Below, piece by piece: positions 1 through 9,010 of a stretch of DNA of 64,000 bases. Numbering within the stretch: the first letter of the stretch is position 1; every line of letters starts with the position of its first letter. Source of the stretch: Petunia secreta. Taxonomy: Eukaryota; Streptophyta; Magnoliopsida; Solanales; Solanaceae. Location: assembly GCA_029990175.1 (NCBI GenBank), contig JARKIP010000022.1, positions 20,000,001 through 20,064,000 of the forward strand. The letters run 5' to 3'. The position numbers and the translations under genes were made by a program. The notes under the pieces are model-generated. The model was not told the DNA's origin and made no database searches. It saw only the letters and a list, made by a program, of their open reading frames with translations.

Positions 1-107
1 TTGAAGTTCATATAAAAAAGATTAAGAAAAACTATTATAGCAACTTGAGTGACGTCTATCCCTCAAATAATCTACAGACTTCTCTAAACGATCACCATAC
101 TTTGAAG

Positions 108-273
108 TTAAATCAGGAGCAAGAATGGCACAACAACGACACAAGTGATGGCTAGGGTGGCAATAATTGAACCTTGATCAAACGCCTTCTGCAAGCTGCC
201 AGCACGCGTGAAATGCTGGAAACCCAGATAAGCTGCTATGGCCAAGGAAAGAATAACACCTTCCTTCGTCCCC
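108..273 (-). CDS. COR413IM: COR413IM-like terminal exon 6
   Basis: Acceptor TTGGCAG at 274-275. The exon encodes GTKEGVILSLAIAAYLGFQH, then FTRAGSLQKAFDQGSIIATL and a hydrophobic tail ending in LLLI and TAA at 110-108. This is the normal C-terminus of the family. Downstream sequence (1-107) is AT-rich and probably 3' UTR or flank. Confidence 0.85.
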
Positions 274-355
274 CTGCCAAGAGCAACATTAACCAGATAT
301 AATTCAAGTCCATCAGAACAAGGAATGTTTTATTTATTGAGGAACATATACCAAC

Positions 356-425
356 CTTAGATTTGCAACTTGATAAGGAGTCAAAATTACCATCAATAAT
401 GCTAAGAATGGCAATTCCAATTCAC
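356..425 (-). CDS. COR413IM: COR413IM-like exon 5
   Basis: Acceptor TTTGTAG, donor GTTGGT. The 70-nt exon encodes ELELPFLALLMVILTPYQVA followed by NL, with two split codons at the ends (AGT and AGG). It matches the ELELPF...PYQV block of COR413IM proteins and contains a membrane helix. Confidence 0.82.
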
Positions 426-782
426 CTACAAATGGTCAAGATAAAACTCAGATATTCCATGAAAAACCAACTTGTGACTGATTGACTAAGAGCATAACAA
501 CATCCAAAAACAACTATCTCCTTATGACCTTTGACAATACAAAACAGGGACAAATTTTCAGTTTGTAAATTCCGTTAAATGCAGCATGAGTACATGTTCC
601 CTGCATTACTTTCTATCCATAAAATGGTTGACATTTTCTCCTTAAAACAGAACCAGGAAAGCACTGGGTGCTATTTAGCAACCGGACTTCCAAAAGAAAA
701 TTGACTGGACAACGCTATGCAACAACATTCAAAATATACAAAGCAAAAGATAAGATAGTCAATATTTCTAGATTTGAAGCTT

Positions 783-972
783 AAACCATCGAGCAGCCCG
801 GTGCACAAAGTATTCCAGTTCACGCAGGGACTAGGAAAGGGCCCCACCCCTTCCCCACCCTAAGGGGTATGATGTACGCAGCCTAATCTAATGCAAGCAT
901 TAGTGGCTGTTTCCAAGGCTTGAACCCATGATCTATAGGTCACACGAAGACAACTATACTCATAATAAAGGA
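783..972 (-). mobile_element. Au SINE in the intron between exons 4 and 5
   Basis: Read on the minus strand, this has the layout of the plant Au SINE. A tRNA-like head carries a B box (TGGGTTCAAGCC), followed by the conserved GGCTGCGTACATCAT block, a G/C-rich segment, and the terminal GTGCACCGGGCTGC. It lies in the same orientation as the gene. Ends are approximate and no clear target duplication was found. Several mismatches suggest it is old. Confidence 0.8.
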
Positions 973-990
973 ACCGACCAGAAGACCTAC

Positions 991-1055
991 TAGGAAAGGA
1001 GAAGAAGAGACGAACAATAAGTGCCAAAAATGCTGACCAAATGCCATATTCACCG
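991..1055 (-). CDS. COR413IM: COR413IM-like exon 4
   Basis: Acceptor CTTTCAG, donor GTAGGT. The 65-nt exon encodes GEYGIWSAFLALIVRLFFSF plus Pro, a membrane helix of the family. One base at each end completes a split codon. The donor is only about 20 bases from the end of the intronic Au SINE. Confidence 0.82.
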
Positions 1056-1147
1056 CTGAAAGTTAACTTTCATCAGTTTGCTGCAGTGCAAGGACTCTCG
1101 GCTTTATGAAGTAAGCACAAGCTAGTTCAGAGTTGCTAAAAACTTAC

Positions 1148-1243
1148 TGGATCCAAGAGACGACTGCTGTAGGAGCTTGTAAGGCAAATAAAGGAACAAG
1201 AAAAGACTTTTGAATAGCAGTGCCCCTTGCAAGCATGAGAACG
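1148..1243 (-). CDS. COR413IM: COR413IM-like exon 3, remainder (right of the insertion)
   Basis: Reads LMLARGTAIQKSFLVPLFAL and then QAPTAVVSWI, ending in CA before a GTAAGT donor. This is the most conserved COR413IM block. Positions 1239-1243 (GAACG, plus strand) are the second copy of the target duplication and differ from 7581-7585 (GAGCA) by two transitions. With one copy removed the exon is 96 nt (1 + 31 codons + 2), which keeps phase with both neighbours. Confidence 0.82.
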
Positions 1244-1917
1244 TGATGCAGGGCAAATCGAGCCTAAGGCACTTACCATCAAGAGCCGGGATTGGAGGAT
1301 GCAAGGGACGAGAGGTCAAGAGCATCGGAGATGAATTGAAGTCGTTCCGGGTGATCAAAGCGCAAGAGGAGAAGGCCAGAGATCCAGGCGCCCCGCCCAG
1401 GAACCAAAGGGGCCAGCGCTCTGCCCACCCCCTAGGCGCTCCGCCCAGCCCCCTCCACTGCACACTTTCGCGGGTGCTCCGCCCAAGCTTGGGCGCCCCG
1501 CCCAAAATGCTGAGGCATGGGATTTTAAGTGTGTTTTGTCTATTTTGACCCTACGTGGTCTTTTATGTGTAATAAACTTGTAGGGGCTTTTATGTTATTT
1601 CATTAGGAGTGTGGAACATCTATAAATACCACACTTAGTCATTTTAATTGAAAGAAGCTAGTTTTGAAGATAGAATTGAGAAGATAGAATAGGCTTGGCC
1701 ATTCTTGTTGAAGCGTTGACTTCATGTATCTCTTACGTTGAATCCATGGTGGATCACTGCTAGTGTGACTCCCGTTTAATGGTTCAAGTCTCTCCTCCCT
1801 TCTGAATCAATCTAATTGTTTAGTTTGATTCATTCTTTTCTTCTAATTTCTGTTCTTCCCCTTCCCTATTTCTTGTTATCTTATGATTATTGCTTCCGCC
1901 TAATTTTCCCTATATTA
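1244..1917 (+). repeat. 5' LTR of element 1
   Basis: Begins TGATGCAGGGC and ends CCCTATATTA, a mutated form of the TACATCA end seen in the 3' copy. It contains several GC-rich GGCGCYCCGCC motifs (1388-1505) and a TATA box (TATAAATA, 1621-1628). Confidence 0.88.
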
Positions 1918-1919
1918 TT

Positions 1920-1931
1920 TGGTATCAGAGC
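1920..1931 (+). promoter_or_regulatory. Primer-binding site of element 1
   Basis: TGGTATCAGAGC lies two bases after the LTR end and is complementary to the 3' end of plant initiator tRNA-Met. Confidence 0.9.
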
Positions 1932-3574
1932 AAGGCTCGGGTTTCGTTCTTACGAATCCACGTTCCTTGTTCATCTTATCTTTACTTTAGTTTCTTGTTG
2001 TTGAAGAAAAAACACAAAAAAAGTAGAAAAGTGAAAAATACAAAAATTGGTGTAACTTTGTGGTGTGATCGATTCGTGTTATGGGTGTTATAGATTCTTG
2101 ATTCTTGTTGAAAACCCGACGTTTAGGTACCACAATCTTGTGGATTGGATTGATTTGAAAATTTGAAACCCCAAATTGTTAAACCCTCCCACAACCCTTT
2201 GTTCTTGATGAATTTGGTTGATTCTTTGGTTGTTTGATTATGGCGTTGTGGAATTGATTACCGGGGTTTGTTCTTCATTGTAAAACGAACAAATTGAAAA
2301 AAGAATCGTGTGATTTGGAGTTCGGTAACATCGATTTTGAAGAATCGAAACCCACCTTGAACCTTTGAAACCCTTGTTGAAAACCCCCAACTTGAAACTT
2401 TGAATCATGATTGTGCCTTGTTTGTTGGTTGTTTGGGTGTGAAATCTATTGAGGTTTGAAGGTTATATCAATATTCAACTTTGGGTACCTTGAATTTGTG
2501 GAAAAAATGTTGAAATCGGACCCAAAATCGGCTTGGAATTGCAGAAAATCAGAGTTGGAAAAAGCTGAACCCACCCCCCAGGCGGACCGCCCACCCCCTA
2601 GGCACCCCGCCTACCCTCCCTCACTGCCTACCAAGGCAGGCGGACCGCCCACCCTGTGACACCCCAATTAATAAATGTCCCACATCGTCAGAACACAGGA
2701 GTGATCTTGGGTATTTAAGTACACATGCCTTAGACCCTAGTGACGCGTTTTAAAGCCGTGAGGGCCTCGGCCCAAAGCGGACAGTATCACTAGCGGGCTT
2801 GGGCTGTTACAAATGGTATCAGAGCCACTCCGTGTCAGCCTTGTCGATGCGGGACAGAGTACAGTGCTGAGTCTAGGCGAATCCCGGGTACGCGGGGCAA
2901 ACCTCAGCGAGGACGCTGAGTCCGTAAGAGGGGGTGTATGTGACACCCCAATTAATAAATGTCCCACATCGGCAGAACACAGGAGTGATCTTGGGTATTT
3001 AAGTACACATGCCTTAGACCCTAGTGACGCGTTTTAAAGCCGTGAGGGCCTCGGCCCAAAGCGGACAGTATCACTAGCGGGCTTGGGCAGTTACACACCC
3101 ACCCCAGGTGGACCGCCCAGTGAGCTGGTTGCTTGGTTTTGCTCCGTTTCATGGTTTTTTGTGTTTGTTTCGATTCCGAACCTCTTGGTTAGTGTTTCTA
3201 AGGTATTAGTTCTACTTTATTGACACTAATCTTTGATCCTTAGGGTGTTGTGTGTTTTGGAGTCTTTACTTAAAGTCGTAGAATTTGCTTGCTTCAAGTG
3301 CACATTAAATTAGCTTCCGTACATCGAGTCCCTTAAAACTCCATTCCGAACCATTACTTGGGTGCTTTAGTTGATTGATCTTGCTATCGTGATTACTAAG
3401 AGACAAGAAGGTCTTGAGTAGAAAAAGGCTTGAGTGGTGAGAACAATAGAGTGTGGTCACAAAAGCCAACGACCTTGAGTGTATACACGAGTGGAAAGAA
3501 AATTGAGTGACATCTTTTGAGTGATACACGTGAGGGAGTGAATTTGTAAGGTCCTTTACTCTTTTGTTACAACT
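1932..3574 (+). other. Non-coding leader of element 1
   Basis: AT-rich sequence from the PBS to the ORF, related to the leaders of elements 3 and 4. It contains GC-rich GGCGGACCGCC motifs around 2580-2650 and 3100-3115, split by the TRIM. No protein-coding signal was recognised. Confidence 0.7.
2655..3095 (+). mobile_element. TRIM element nested in the leader of element 1
   Basis: Two 157-bp direct repeats, 2655-2811 and 2939-3095, start TGTGACACCCC and end GTTACA. They differ at two positions by hand count. The first is followed by a TGGTATCAGAGCC PBS (2814-2826) and the second is preceded by a purine tract (AAGAGGGGGTG). A perfect 5-bp duplication CACCC flanks the unit (2650-2654, 3096-3100). 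The 127-bp interior codes for nothing. This is the architecture of terminal-repeat retrotransposons in miniature, which depend on other elements for mobility. No 5S rRNA-like segment is seen, so it is not Cassandra. Confidence 0.9.
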
Positions 3575-4735
3575 ATGGCATCGGATGACGACTGTAGAGG
3601 ATATGACTCATACGGAGATGATGGAGACTATGGTTCCTATGATGGTGATGATGGGTATTGCTATGACGATTCGGGGAACCAAGGCTCATATGATGATGGA
3701 GCGGGTCACTATGTTGATTATGAAGATGAAGAAGACTATGGGGCTTGCGAAGATGAATGTGAAGAATCTTATGCTCCAAGTCAAGAATTTGAAGATGGTG
3801 ACGCTTCAAGGTATGATGATCCTACTTACTCTTCTTGTGATGAATTTGAACATGATGATAGTGACGTAGAGAGAATTGATGATGAGGTTGATTATACAGA
3901 TTGTGCATATGCATCTTCTCTTGGTGTTGCTTGTGGTGTGCAAGGGAGTACTAGAAGACCTTCCATTAGTATGAGAGGTGGTGGTGGTTGTTCCATAGGA
4001 AGGTTTGCATCTTCTAGTTCCCATGTGAAGGGTGGAAGGAGAAATGGTATTGCTCTTACCGTTACGGGGGTGCATTGCTCTAGTAGTGGTGGTAGGAGTG
4101 GTGCTATGGGCTATGGAACCAAGGCGAAAGGCAATTATGGGTTCCATAGTGGTACTATTTCCTCGACTTTCAACAACACTTCTAATGTTGGAAGAGTGAC
4201 GGGAAGAGGAGGATATTCTAGTGGTATTACCACTAGTGGAGGGATAAGGAAAACTCGAGTTGGTGGTGATGCAAGTCTTGGACATTCAAGTTCTTTTTTG
4301 GATGTGCCTATACGAGACTTGGGTCAAAGTAGGTTTGTTATTGGGGTAAATAGGGTTGGTGGACACTTGCTCCAAATTAGTGGAACCGATGCCAATTGCA
4401 TTAACCCGAGAGTAGTTCAAATGTTAAACATACCATGCCATGATCTAAAGTACCCCTATGAGTACAAAGGAGTTCGGGTTTTCAAGGAGGCACGGGTACT
4501 CATATCTCATAAAGGTTACAATGAGTATGTTTGGTGTGATGTGTATCCCGTACCGAATGTGGGTGTTTGGCTAGGTGACCTATGGTTTCACAACAAGGAG
4601 GTTCACTATGATGCTAAGCGGGATATGTATCTAGTGGCCACGGGTCAAGGGATTTATGAGTTTGCACCTTACGGAAAGTGGGTAAAGATATCCGTTGAAA
4701 TGCAAGCTAGGATCCTGCAAAGGAGAAGGGAGTGA
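3575..4735 (+). CDS. Element 1 ORF, N-terminal part: acidic/Gly-rich protein with pseudo-retropepsin domain
   Basis: ATG at 3575 (MASDDDCRGY) opens 386 codons. Residues 1-115 are acidic and rich in Tyr, Asp and Gly; 116-250 are Ser/Gly-rich and basic. Residues about 255-375 align in order with the retropepsins of elements 3-5. The DSGSCAN active site corresponds to ISGTDAN (268-274), so the catalytic Asp is Ile. D-VVPM and LFGRPW correspond to DVYPV and WLGDLW (333-337). The frame ends in TGA at 4733; the same codon in element 2 is CGA, so the stop is probably secondary. Function unknown: perhaps an RNA-binding or particle protein. The retropepsin relation is read by eye from about 15-20 conserved positions in register. 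Confidence 0.75.
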   Translation: MASDDDCRGYDSYGDDGDYGSYDGDDGYCYDDSGNQGSYDDGAGHYVDYEDEEDYGACEDECEESYAPSQEFEDGDASRYDDPTYSSCDEFEHDDSDVERIDDEVDYTDCAYASSLGVACGVQGSTRRPSISMRGGGGCSIGRFASSSSHVKGGRRNGIALTVTGVHCSSSGGRSGAMGYGTKAKGNYGFHSGTISSTFNNTSNVGRVTGRGGYSSGITTSGGIRKTRVGGDASLGHSSSFLDVPIRDLGQSRFVIGVNRVGGHLLQISGTDANCINPRVVQMLNIPCHDLKYPYEYKGVRVFKEARVLISHKGYNEYVWCDVYPVPNVGVWLGDLWFHNKEVHYDAKRDMYLVATGQGIYEFAPYGKWVKISVEMQARILQRRRE

Positions 4736-4747
4736 GAACTTCAAACC

Positions 4748-6325
4748 ATGATTGAAATTGAGCAATCAAGAAGTCCTACAATCACAAGCAATGGTGGGAC
4801 TAGTGCAAGAAAAGAGTTGACGAATGTCAACAAGGTGAACCCGAAACCACAAGCTTCAAAGCCAAGTGGTTCACCAACAAAGAAGGAGGAGGTCTCAAGT
4901 GATGAGTCTCTAAGTCCTAGATTCCGGGTTGATCTTAAAAGTCCACCTACTCCGGCTATGGGTATTCTTGGTCCTCGTCCCAATTCACCCGAATTTGAGA
5001 GACAAAAGATCGAGAGGAGTAAGGGAGTGACCGGTGACATTCCTCGAGTGGAAAAATGAGAGGATGTGTTGAGTGATGTGAGTGGGCTGTCACCACCCGA
5101 ATCTACACCCGACCTTGAAAAGAAAACGAGGGTAAAGAAAGAGGGAAAAGAGAGTGATGACACCCCTTATTCTAACCTTAACCCTTTATCCTTTTCTTCT
5201 ACTTGTGTTAACTCTTGTGTAGGTACTCTTGGAGGCCAATCAATGGAGCCTCAATCATGTTCCAAGATTGATGGACAAAGTGAAGAAGATCTTCAATGTG
5301 AGCTTTAAGGTGAAGGGACAATCCAAGACATTTCAAGTGCATTGAGTGAGCAAGATGGCCACTCAAAGGTATGTGAAAGTTCTTCTCTTGAACATGTTAC
5401 TTCTTTGTTTCATGATAGCATTTGTGAAAACTCAACACTAGTTGATGATGTGTATGATTACAATGTGTTTGCAACTAGTGAAGAGTCGAATGGTCAACTT
5501 ATGTGTGATTGTGAACCACTAGTTGAGAGGGATGATAAGCCACATCATGATGTGAGCTCGGTTTTCATTGAACCTCTCATTAGTGAAGAATGTGTAGTTG
5601 ACCTTTCTTGTGAACCTTGTTATGACACCCCACCTATATTTGACAAAGGGGAAGATGAGTTGAATGAATACCCTATCTTTTCCCTTGATGAATTGCTTGA
5701 TAATGGTGGACCTATGTGTCGTAGTGAGGATGGATGTGACCTTGAGGAGTCTCTAGAGTGTGAGATGGATCGATTTATTTTCGATGACTCCTCGGGTGTG
5801 GGTAAAGAACCTACTCTTGATACCATGCTTTTATGTGACCATGAATTTGAGGTGCATGCTTTTACATTTCCATTATGTGAAGATAATCTCATTTGTGGTA
5901 GCGAATTGTATCAGACTAGGACTGATAGTAAAATAGAACCTCCATGGTATGTAAAGATAGACTCTAAGGATGATCCATTGTTTGGAACTCCAAGTGGGAT
6001 GAATGGTCTTGATATTGGTTGTGTTGAACCATCTTCTAGTAGTCCTAGCCTTCATTGTGGGGACTATAATGATGAAGGACCGATTTTGGAGACCTTTCGT
6101 TGGAGTTTGCCTAGTGAGGGAGATTGTCTTAGAGATGGAGTTGGAGGAGAGGAAGCCACTCTTGGTGTATGTAAGAGTGCTTCCAAGAAGGGGAGTGGAG
6201 TAGTTGATGTTATTTGCCAATTGAACTATTTTGTTTACTCCACCCCACATGTTGATTACACCTTGGGTGTTTGGCATGCCAAAGCCAATGAGTCACATTG
6301 TGATGGTAATGCATTGAAGGCTTGA
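4748..6325 (+). pseudogene. Element 1 ORF, C-terminal continuation in the same frame
   Basis: The frame of 3575-4735 continues with only two more stops before 6325: TGA at 5057 and TAA at 5306. At the same places element 2 has GGA and CAA, so the parent protein was about 917 residues or longer. Sequence includes SPRFRVDLKSPPTPAMGILG, an acidic Cys/Glu-rich part with CEPCYDTPPIFDKGEDELNE, and SASKKGSGV near the end. The final TGA (6323) is TGG in element 2, where the frame goes on for about 75 more codons. No known domain was recognised here. Element 2 shows the same order of blocks. Confidence 0.65.
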
Positions 6326-6339
6326 TGTGTTGACCATAA

Positions 6340-6850
6340 GCTTGGAGGTCATAAGGAACTTAGTTGCTTAATCTTGCATGTTCCATGTCTAATTGATCTC
6401 TTTGCTTGTTATGGTAGTGAGTGCTTTTCATTGTGGAGCCAAGAGCTTGTTGTTTCCTTTGGAGACCTATACTTTTTGATTAGTATTGATAGTTGGCTTA
6501 TCACAAAAGTGTGATTTTCACATCACTTGCACTCACTCTTGTTGGACTTGCCTACTCTTATAGTGGGAAGTTTTGGTTTGTTCTTATTGGACTTGGGGAT
6601 CATAGGAATTTTGATGGCTTGATCTTGCATATTCTCTACCCTATTGATCTCCTTGATGAATCTTGTGTTGAGTGCACCTATTTGGGAAGCCAAGTACTTG
6701 TTGTTTTCGGTAGAAACATGTGCTTTATCATTGTTATTGATGCTTGGCTATACCATAAGAGTATGTTTTCCACACTACTTGCACTAACCTACTTTTGTAG
6801 TAGGAGCTTTTGCATGTGCTTGCCTTTGGATGTAGGTCTTGATGGTTTGA
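6340..6850 (+). repeat. Diverged tandem duplication (about 256 bp x2) at the end of element 1's coding region
   Basis: The stretches 6340-6595 and 6597-6850 share colinear blocks, such as CTTGCAT.TTC, ATTGATCTC.TTG and GCCAAG..CTTGTTGTTT.C, about 256 bases apart. Element 2 has one copy (38436-38690). The second copy leads into LISRTKSFPEGEDD, the pol-like end, in a frame shifted by -1 from the main ORF, as in element 2. Confidence 0.6.
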
Positions 6851-6884
6851 TTTCGAGGACGAAATCCTTTCCAGAAGGGGAGGA

Positions 6885-7580
6885 TGATGCAGGGCAAATC
6901 GAGCCTAAGGCACTTACCATCAAGAGCCGGGATTGGAGGATGCAAGGGACGAGAGGTCAAGACCATCGGAGATGAATTGAAGTCGTTCCGGGTGATCAAA
7001 GCGCAAGAGGAGAGGGCCAGAGATCCAGGCGCCCCGCCCAAGAACCAAAGGGGCTAGGCGCTCCGCCCACCCCCTAGGCGCTCCGCCCAGCCCCCTCCAC
7101 TGCACACTTTCGCGGGCGCTCTGCCCAAGCTTGGGCGCCCCGCCCAAAATGCTGAGACACGGGATTTTAAGTGTGTTTTGTCTATTTTGACCCTACGTGG
7201 TCTTTTATGTGTAATAAACTTGTAGGGGCTTTTATGTCATTTCATTAGGAGTGTGAAACATCTATAAATACCACACTTAGTCATTTTAATTGAAAGAAGC
7301 TAGTTTTGAAGATAGAATTGAGAAGATAGAATAGGCTTAGCCATTCTTGTTGAAGCGTTGACTTCATGTATCTCTTACGTTGAGTCCATGGTGGATCACT
7401 GCTAGTGTGACTCCCGTTTAATGGTTCAAGTCTCTCCTCCCTTTTGAATCAATCTAATTGTTTAGTTTGATTCATTCTTTTCTTCTAATTTCTGTTCTTC
7501 CCCTTCCCTATTTCTTTTTATCTTATGATTGTTGCTTCCGCATCTTAGTTTATTGCTTCCGCCTAATTTTTCCTACATCA
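6885..7580 (+). repeat. 3' LTR of element 1
   Basis: Begins TGATGCAGGGC, ends CCTACATCA, TATA box 7263-7270. It is 22 bp longer than the 5' copy because TTGCTTCCGC and its flank are repeated near the end. It is preceded by the PPT at 6875-6884. Confidence 0.88.
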
Positions 7581-7585
7581 GAGCA
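7581..7585 (-). CDS. COR413IM: COR413IM-like exon 3, first five bases (left of the insertion)
   Basis: On the minus strand an acceptor (TTTTCTAG) is followed by TGCTC, then element 1 begins. T completes a Leu codon and GCT gives Ala. These five bases are also the target-site duplication copy beside the element's 3' LTR (GAGCA on the plus strand). Confidence 0.75.
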
Positions 7586-8192
7586 CTAGAAAACCCAACA
7601 ATTGTCAGATTGCATTATTCAAAGTATGCTGCAGCATGCAGAATAATTTTTACTTGAAAAAAAAAGTTTCTTTATCATAAATTATATAAGACTAATTAAG
7701 CAAGAGCCACAAATTTTGTCTGTAATTCTGTAGATTAACCCAAAGAAACTTGATGTGCACTCAAATTCTAGAAAAAGTACAATGCAAAATGTAAATCCCA
7801 GGAAACAAAATAAACTAATGTTACTTTGCGGGAGCAAGTGTTCAGTATCGACAAAGTAATTTTTGTACATGCCCATCTCATTTTAGCTTTTCCTTCTGTT
7901 GCACAAAGTTGGGTTAACTCAAGCCTTAACAAAAGTGTGTTTGGCATAGTAAGGCTAGTGATGCCAAGGGCCGATGCTCTCTCTTGGATAATGCTTCTAA
8001 TCAGTAGGACCTACCAGCAACCTTGTTATCCTGATAAACCTTAGCTCTTAAAACATCAAGCTTGTGCATGAGCCTATAACTAACCCTTAATCATCATTAA
8101 TCTGGAAGCTTTGAGAGGGGGAACGAGAAGCCTCTCTCATTGTTATTCCTGGACGTGATCATTGATGCCTCTCATAAACCTATGACAAGAAT
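7586..8192. other. Intron 2 of the COR413IM-like gene, left part
   Basis: AT-rich sequence between the exon 3 acceptor and the solo LTR. Short open frames here resemble nothing recognised. The last about 40 bases seem to belong to the LINE-like relic. Confidence 0.5.
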
Positions 8193-9010
8193 TGATAAGG
8201 ATCAAACGCGGAAAGCAAAGACAAGATAAAAAGCGAGACATGGCTCGAACGAATAACCCAAGTAGTACCGAAGAACTAGTTTCGATACACCCCGGGAGAT
8301 TGTCAAAGAATACCTACACTAGGAAACTACCCTAGAGCTACACCCGGAACCCGCATCTAGAATGATCGGGGAGGGAATGGAATTCATCTAGATCAGCTAG
8401 AAGAAAAACAAGTGCCAAACAAAGTTGTTTCATTCATTCACAAGAGTTCAACTCTCAACAATATTCTTCAATCATCAAAATTAGCTAAGGAATAAAATAA
8501 GCTATCTAGACTATTTATAGAGGTTTGCCAAGCTTTAATAAATAGTCTAAAATGCCCAAACATTAGGCTTTAATCTAAAAGACCACGCATGGCCAAAATA
8601 GTCTTTAAACACTTAAATTCTTGCCCCTCCAGTGTATCAGGCAGAGCGCCTGCGAAATTGACCAGTGAGGTGGTCTGGGCGGAGTGCCCCATGGCTGGGC
8701 GGAGCGCCTGGGGGCCTGCCTTCTAGGGCGGAGGGCCTGGTTGCTCTAGGCGGGGGTCGGAGCCTGAATCATCCGAAACGGCTTCCATTCGCTTCCTTCT
8801 TCGAGTCCCTTCCTTACCAAGTGTAAATGTACTCCTTGGATCTCCTTAGCTTGGCTCCGTGTGAAGGGTCTTGTGGTGGTTTGGTCCTTATCAAGAATCC
8901 TACGGGCAAGATCTATATTTAGAATTGGGAAATGGTGTGCAGATAAAAATTTGGCAAGATCATTGGTTTAGTCACATCCCTTGTAAGGAATTTCCAAACC
9001 TTTTCAGCTT
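8152..9010 (+). mobile_element. LINE-like (L1-type) relic interrupted by a solo LTR
   Basis: Joining 8152-8192 to 8899 onward gives SHKPMTRILRARSIF and then, after one extra base, RIGNGVQIKIWQDHWF. The pattern RIGNG..I.IW.D.W is typical of the C-terminal region of plant L1-type LINE proteins. Only this short piece is recognisable, and it has a frameshift. Limits are approximate. Confidence 0.4.
8193..8893 (-). mobile_element. Solo LTR of the element 3/4 type
   Basis: Starts TGATAAGGATC and ends GTCCTTATCA on the plus strand. It is flanked by a perfect duplication AGAAT (8188-8192, 8894-8898). On the minus strand it has the LTR order of element 4: a start encoding TRPFTRSQAK, GC-rich GGCGGAGCGCC motifs, and a TATA box (8512-8519). 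No internal region is present, as expected after recombination between two LTRs. It sits in intron 2 of the host gene. Confidence 0.9.

Larger units (their letters stand above)
1244..7580 (+). mobile_element. Element 1: non-autonomous LTR retrotransposon with a novel ORF
   Basis: LTRs are 1244-1917 and 6885-7580 (TGATGC...). A PBS for tRNA-iMet follows the 5' LTR, and a PPT (AGAAGGGGAGGA) precedes the 3' LTR. Flanks GAACG and GAGCA are a 5-bp duplication with two transitions, inside a COR413IM exon. No gag, RT or integrase is present. The interior holds a 1.6-kb leader with a nested TRIM and one long frame of unknown function (3575-6325). By hand count the LTRs differ at about 20 positions (about 3%) plus a 22-bp indel. 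The last coding bases before the PPT (LISRTKS.PEGEDD) match the pol end of elements 3-5, which points to an origin in that lineage. Confidence 0.88.

Noticed and set aside
1210..1548. 112-codon ORF across the 5' LTR of element 1
   Set aside because: It spans the host exon/LTR junction and GC-rich LTR motifs, so it is a chance frame.
2655..2811. Cassandra-type TRIM with a 5S rRNA promoter
   Set aside because: The LTR has no recognisable 5S A box, intermediate element or C box; it is an ordinary TRIM LTR.
2814..2826. tRNA-like TGGTATCAGAGC strings at several places
   Set aside because: They are retrotransposon primer-binding sites complementary to tRNA-iMet, each directly after an LTR. No cloverleaf surrounds them.
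3806..4285. 159-codon minus-strand ORF opposite the novel element 1 ORF
   Set aside because: It is the antisense shadow of the Ser/Gly-rich codons (Ser/Thr/Arg-rich low complexity).
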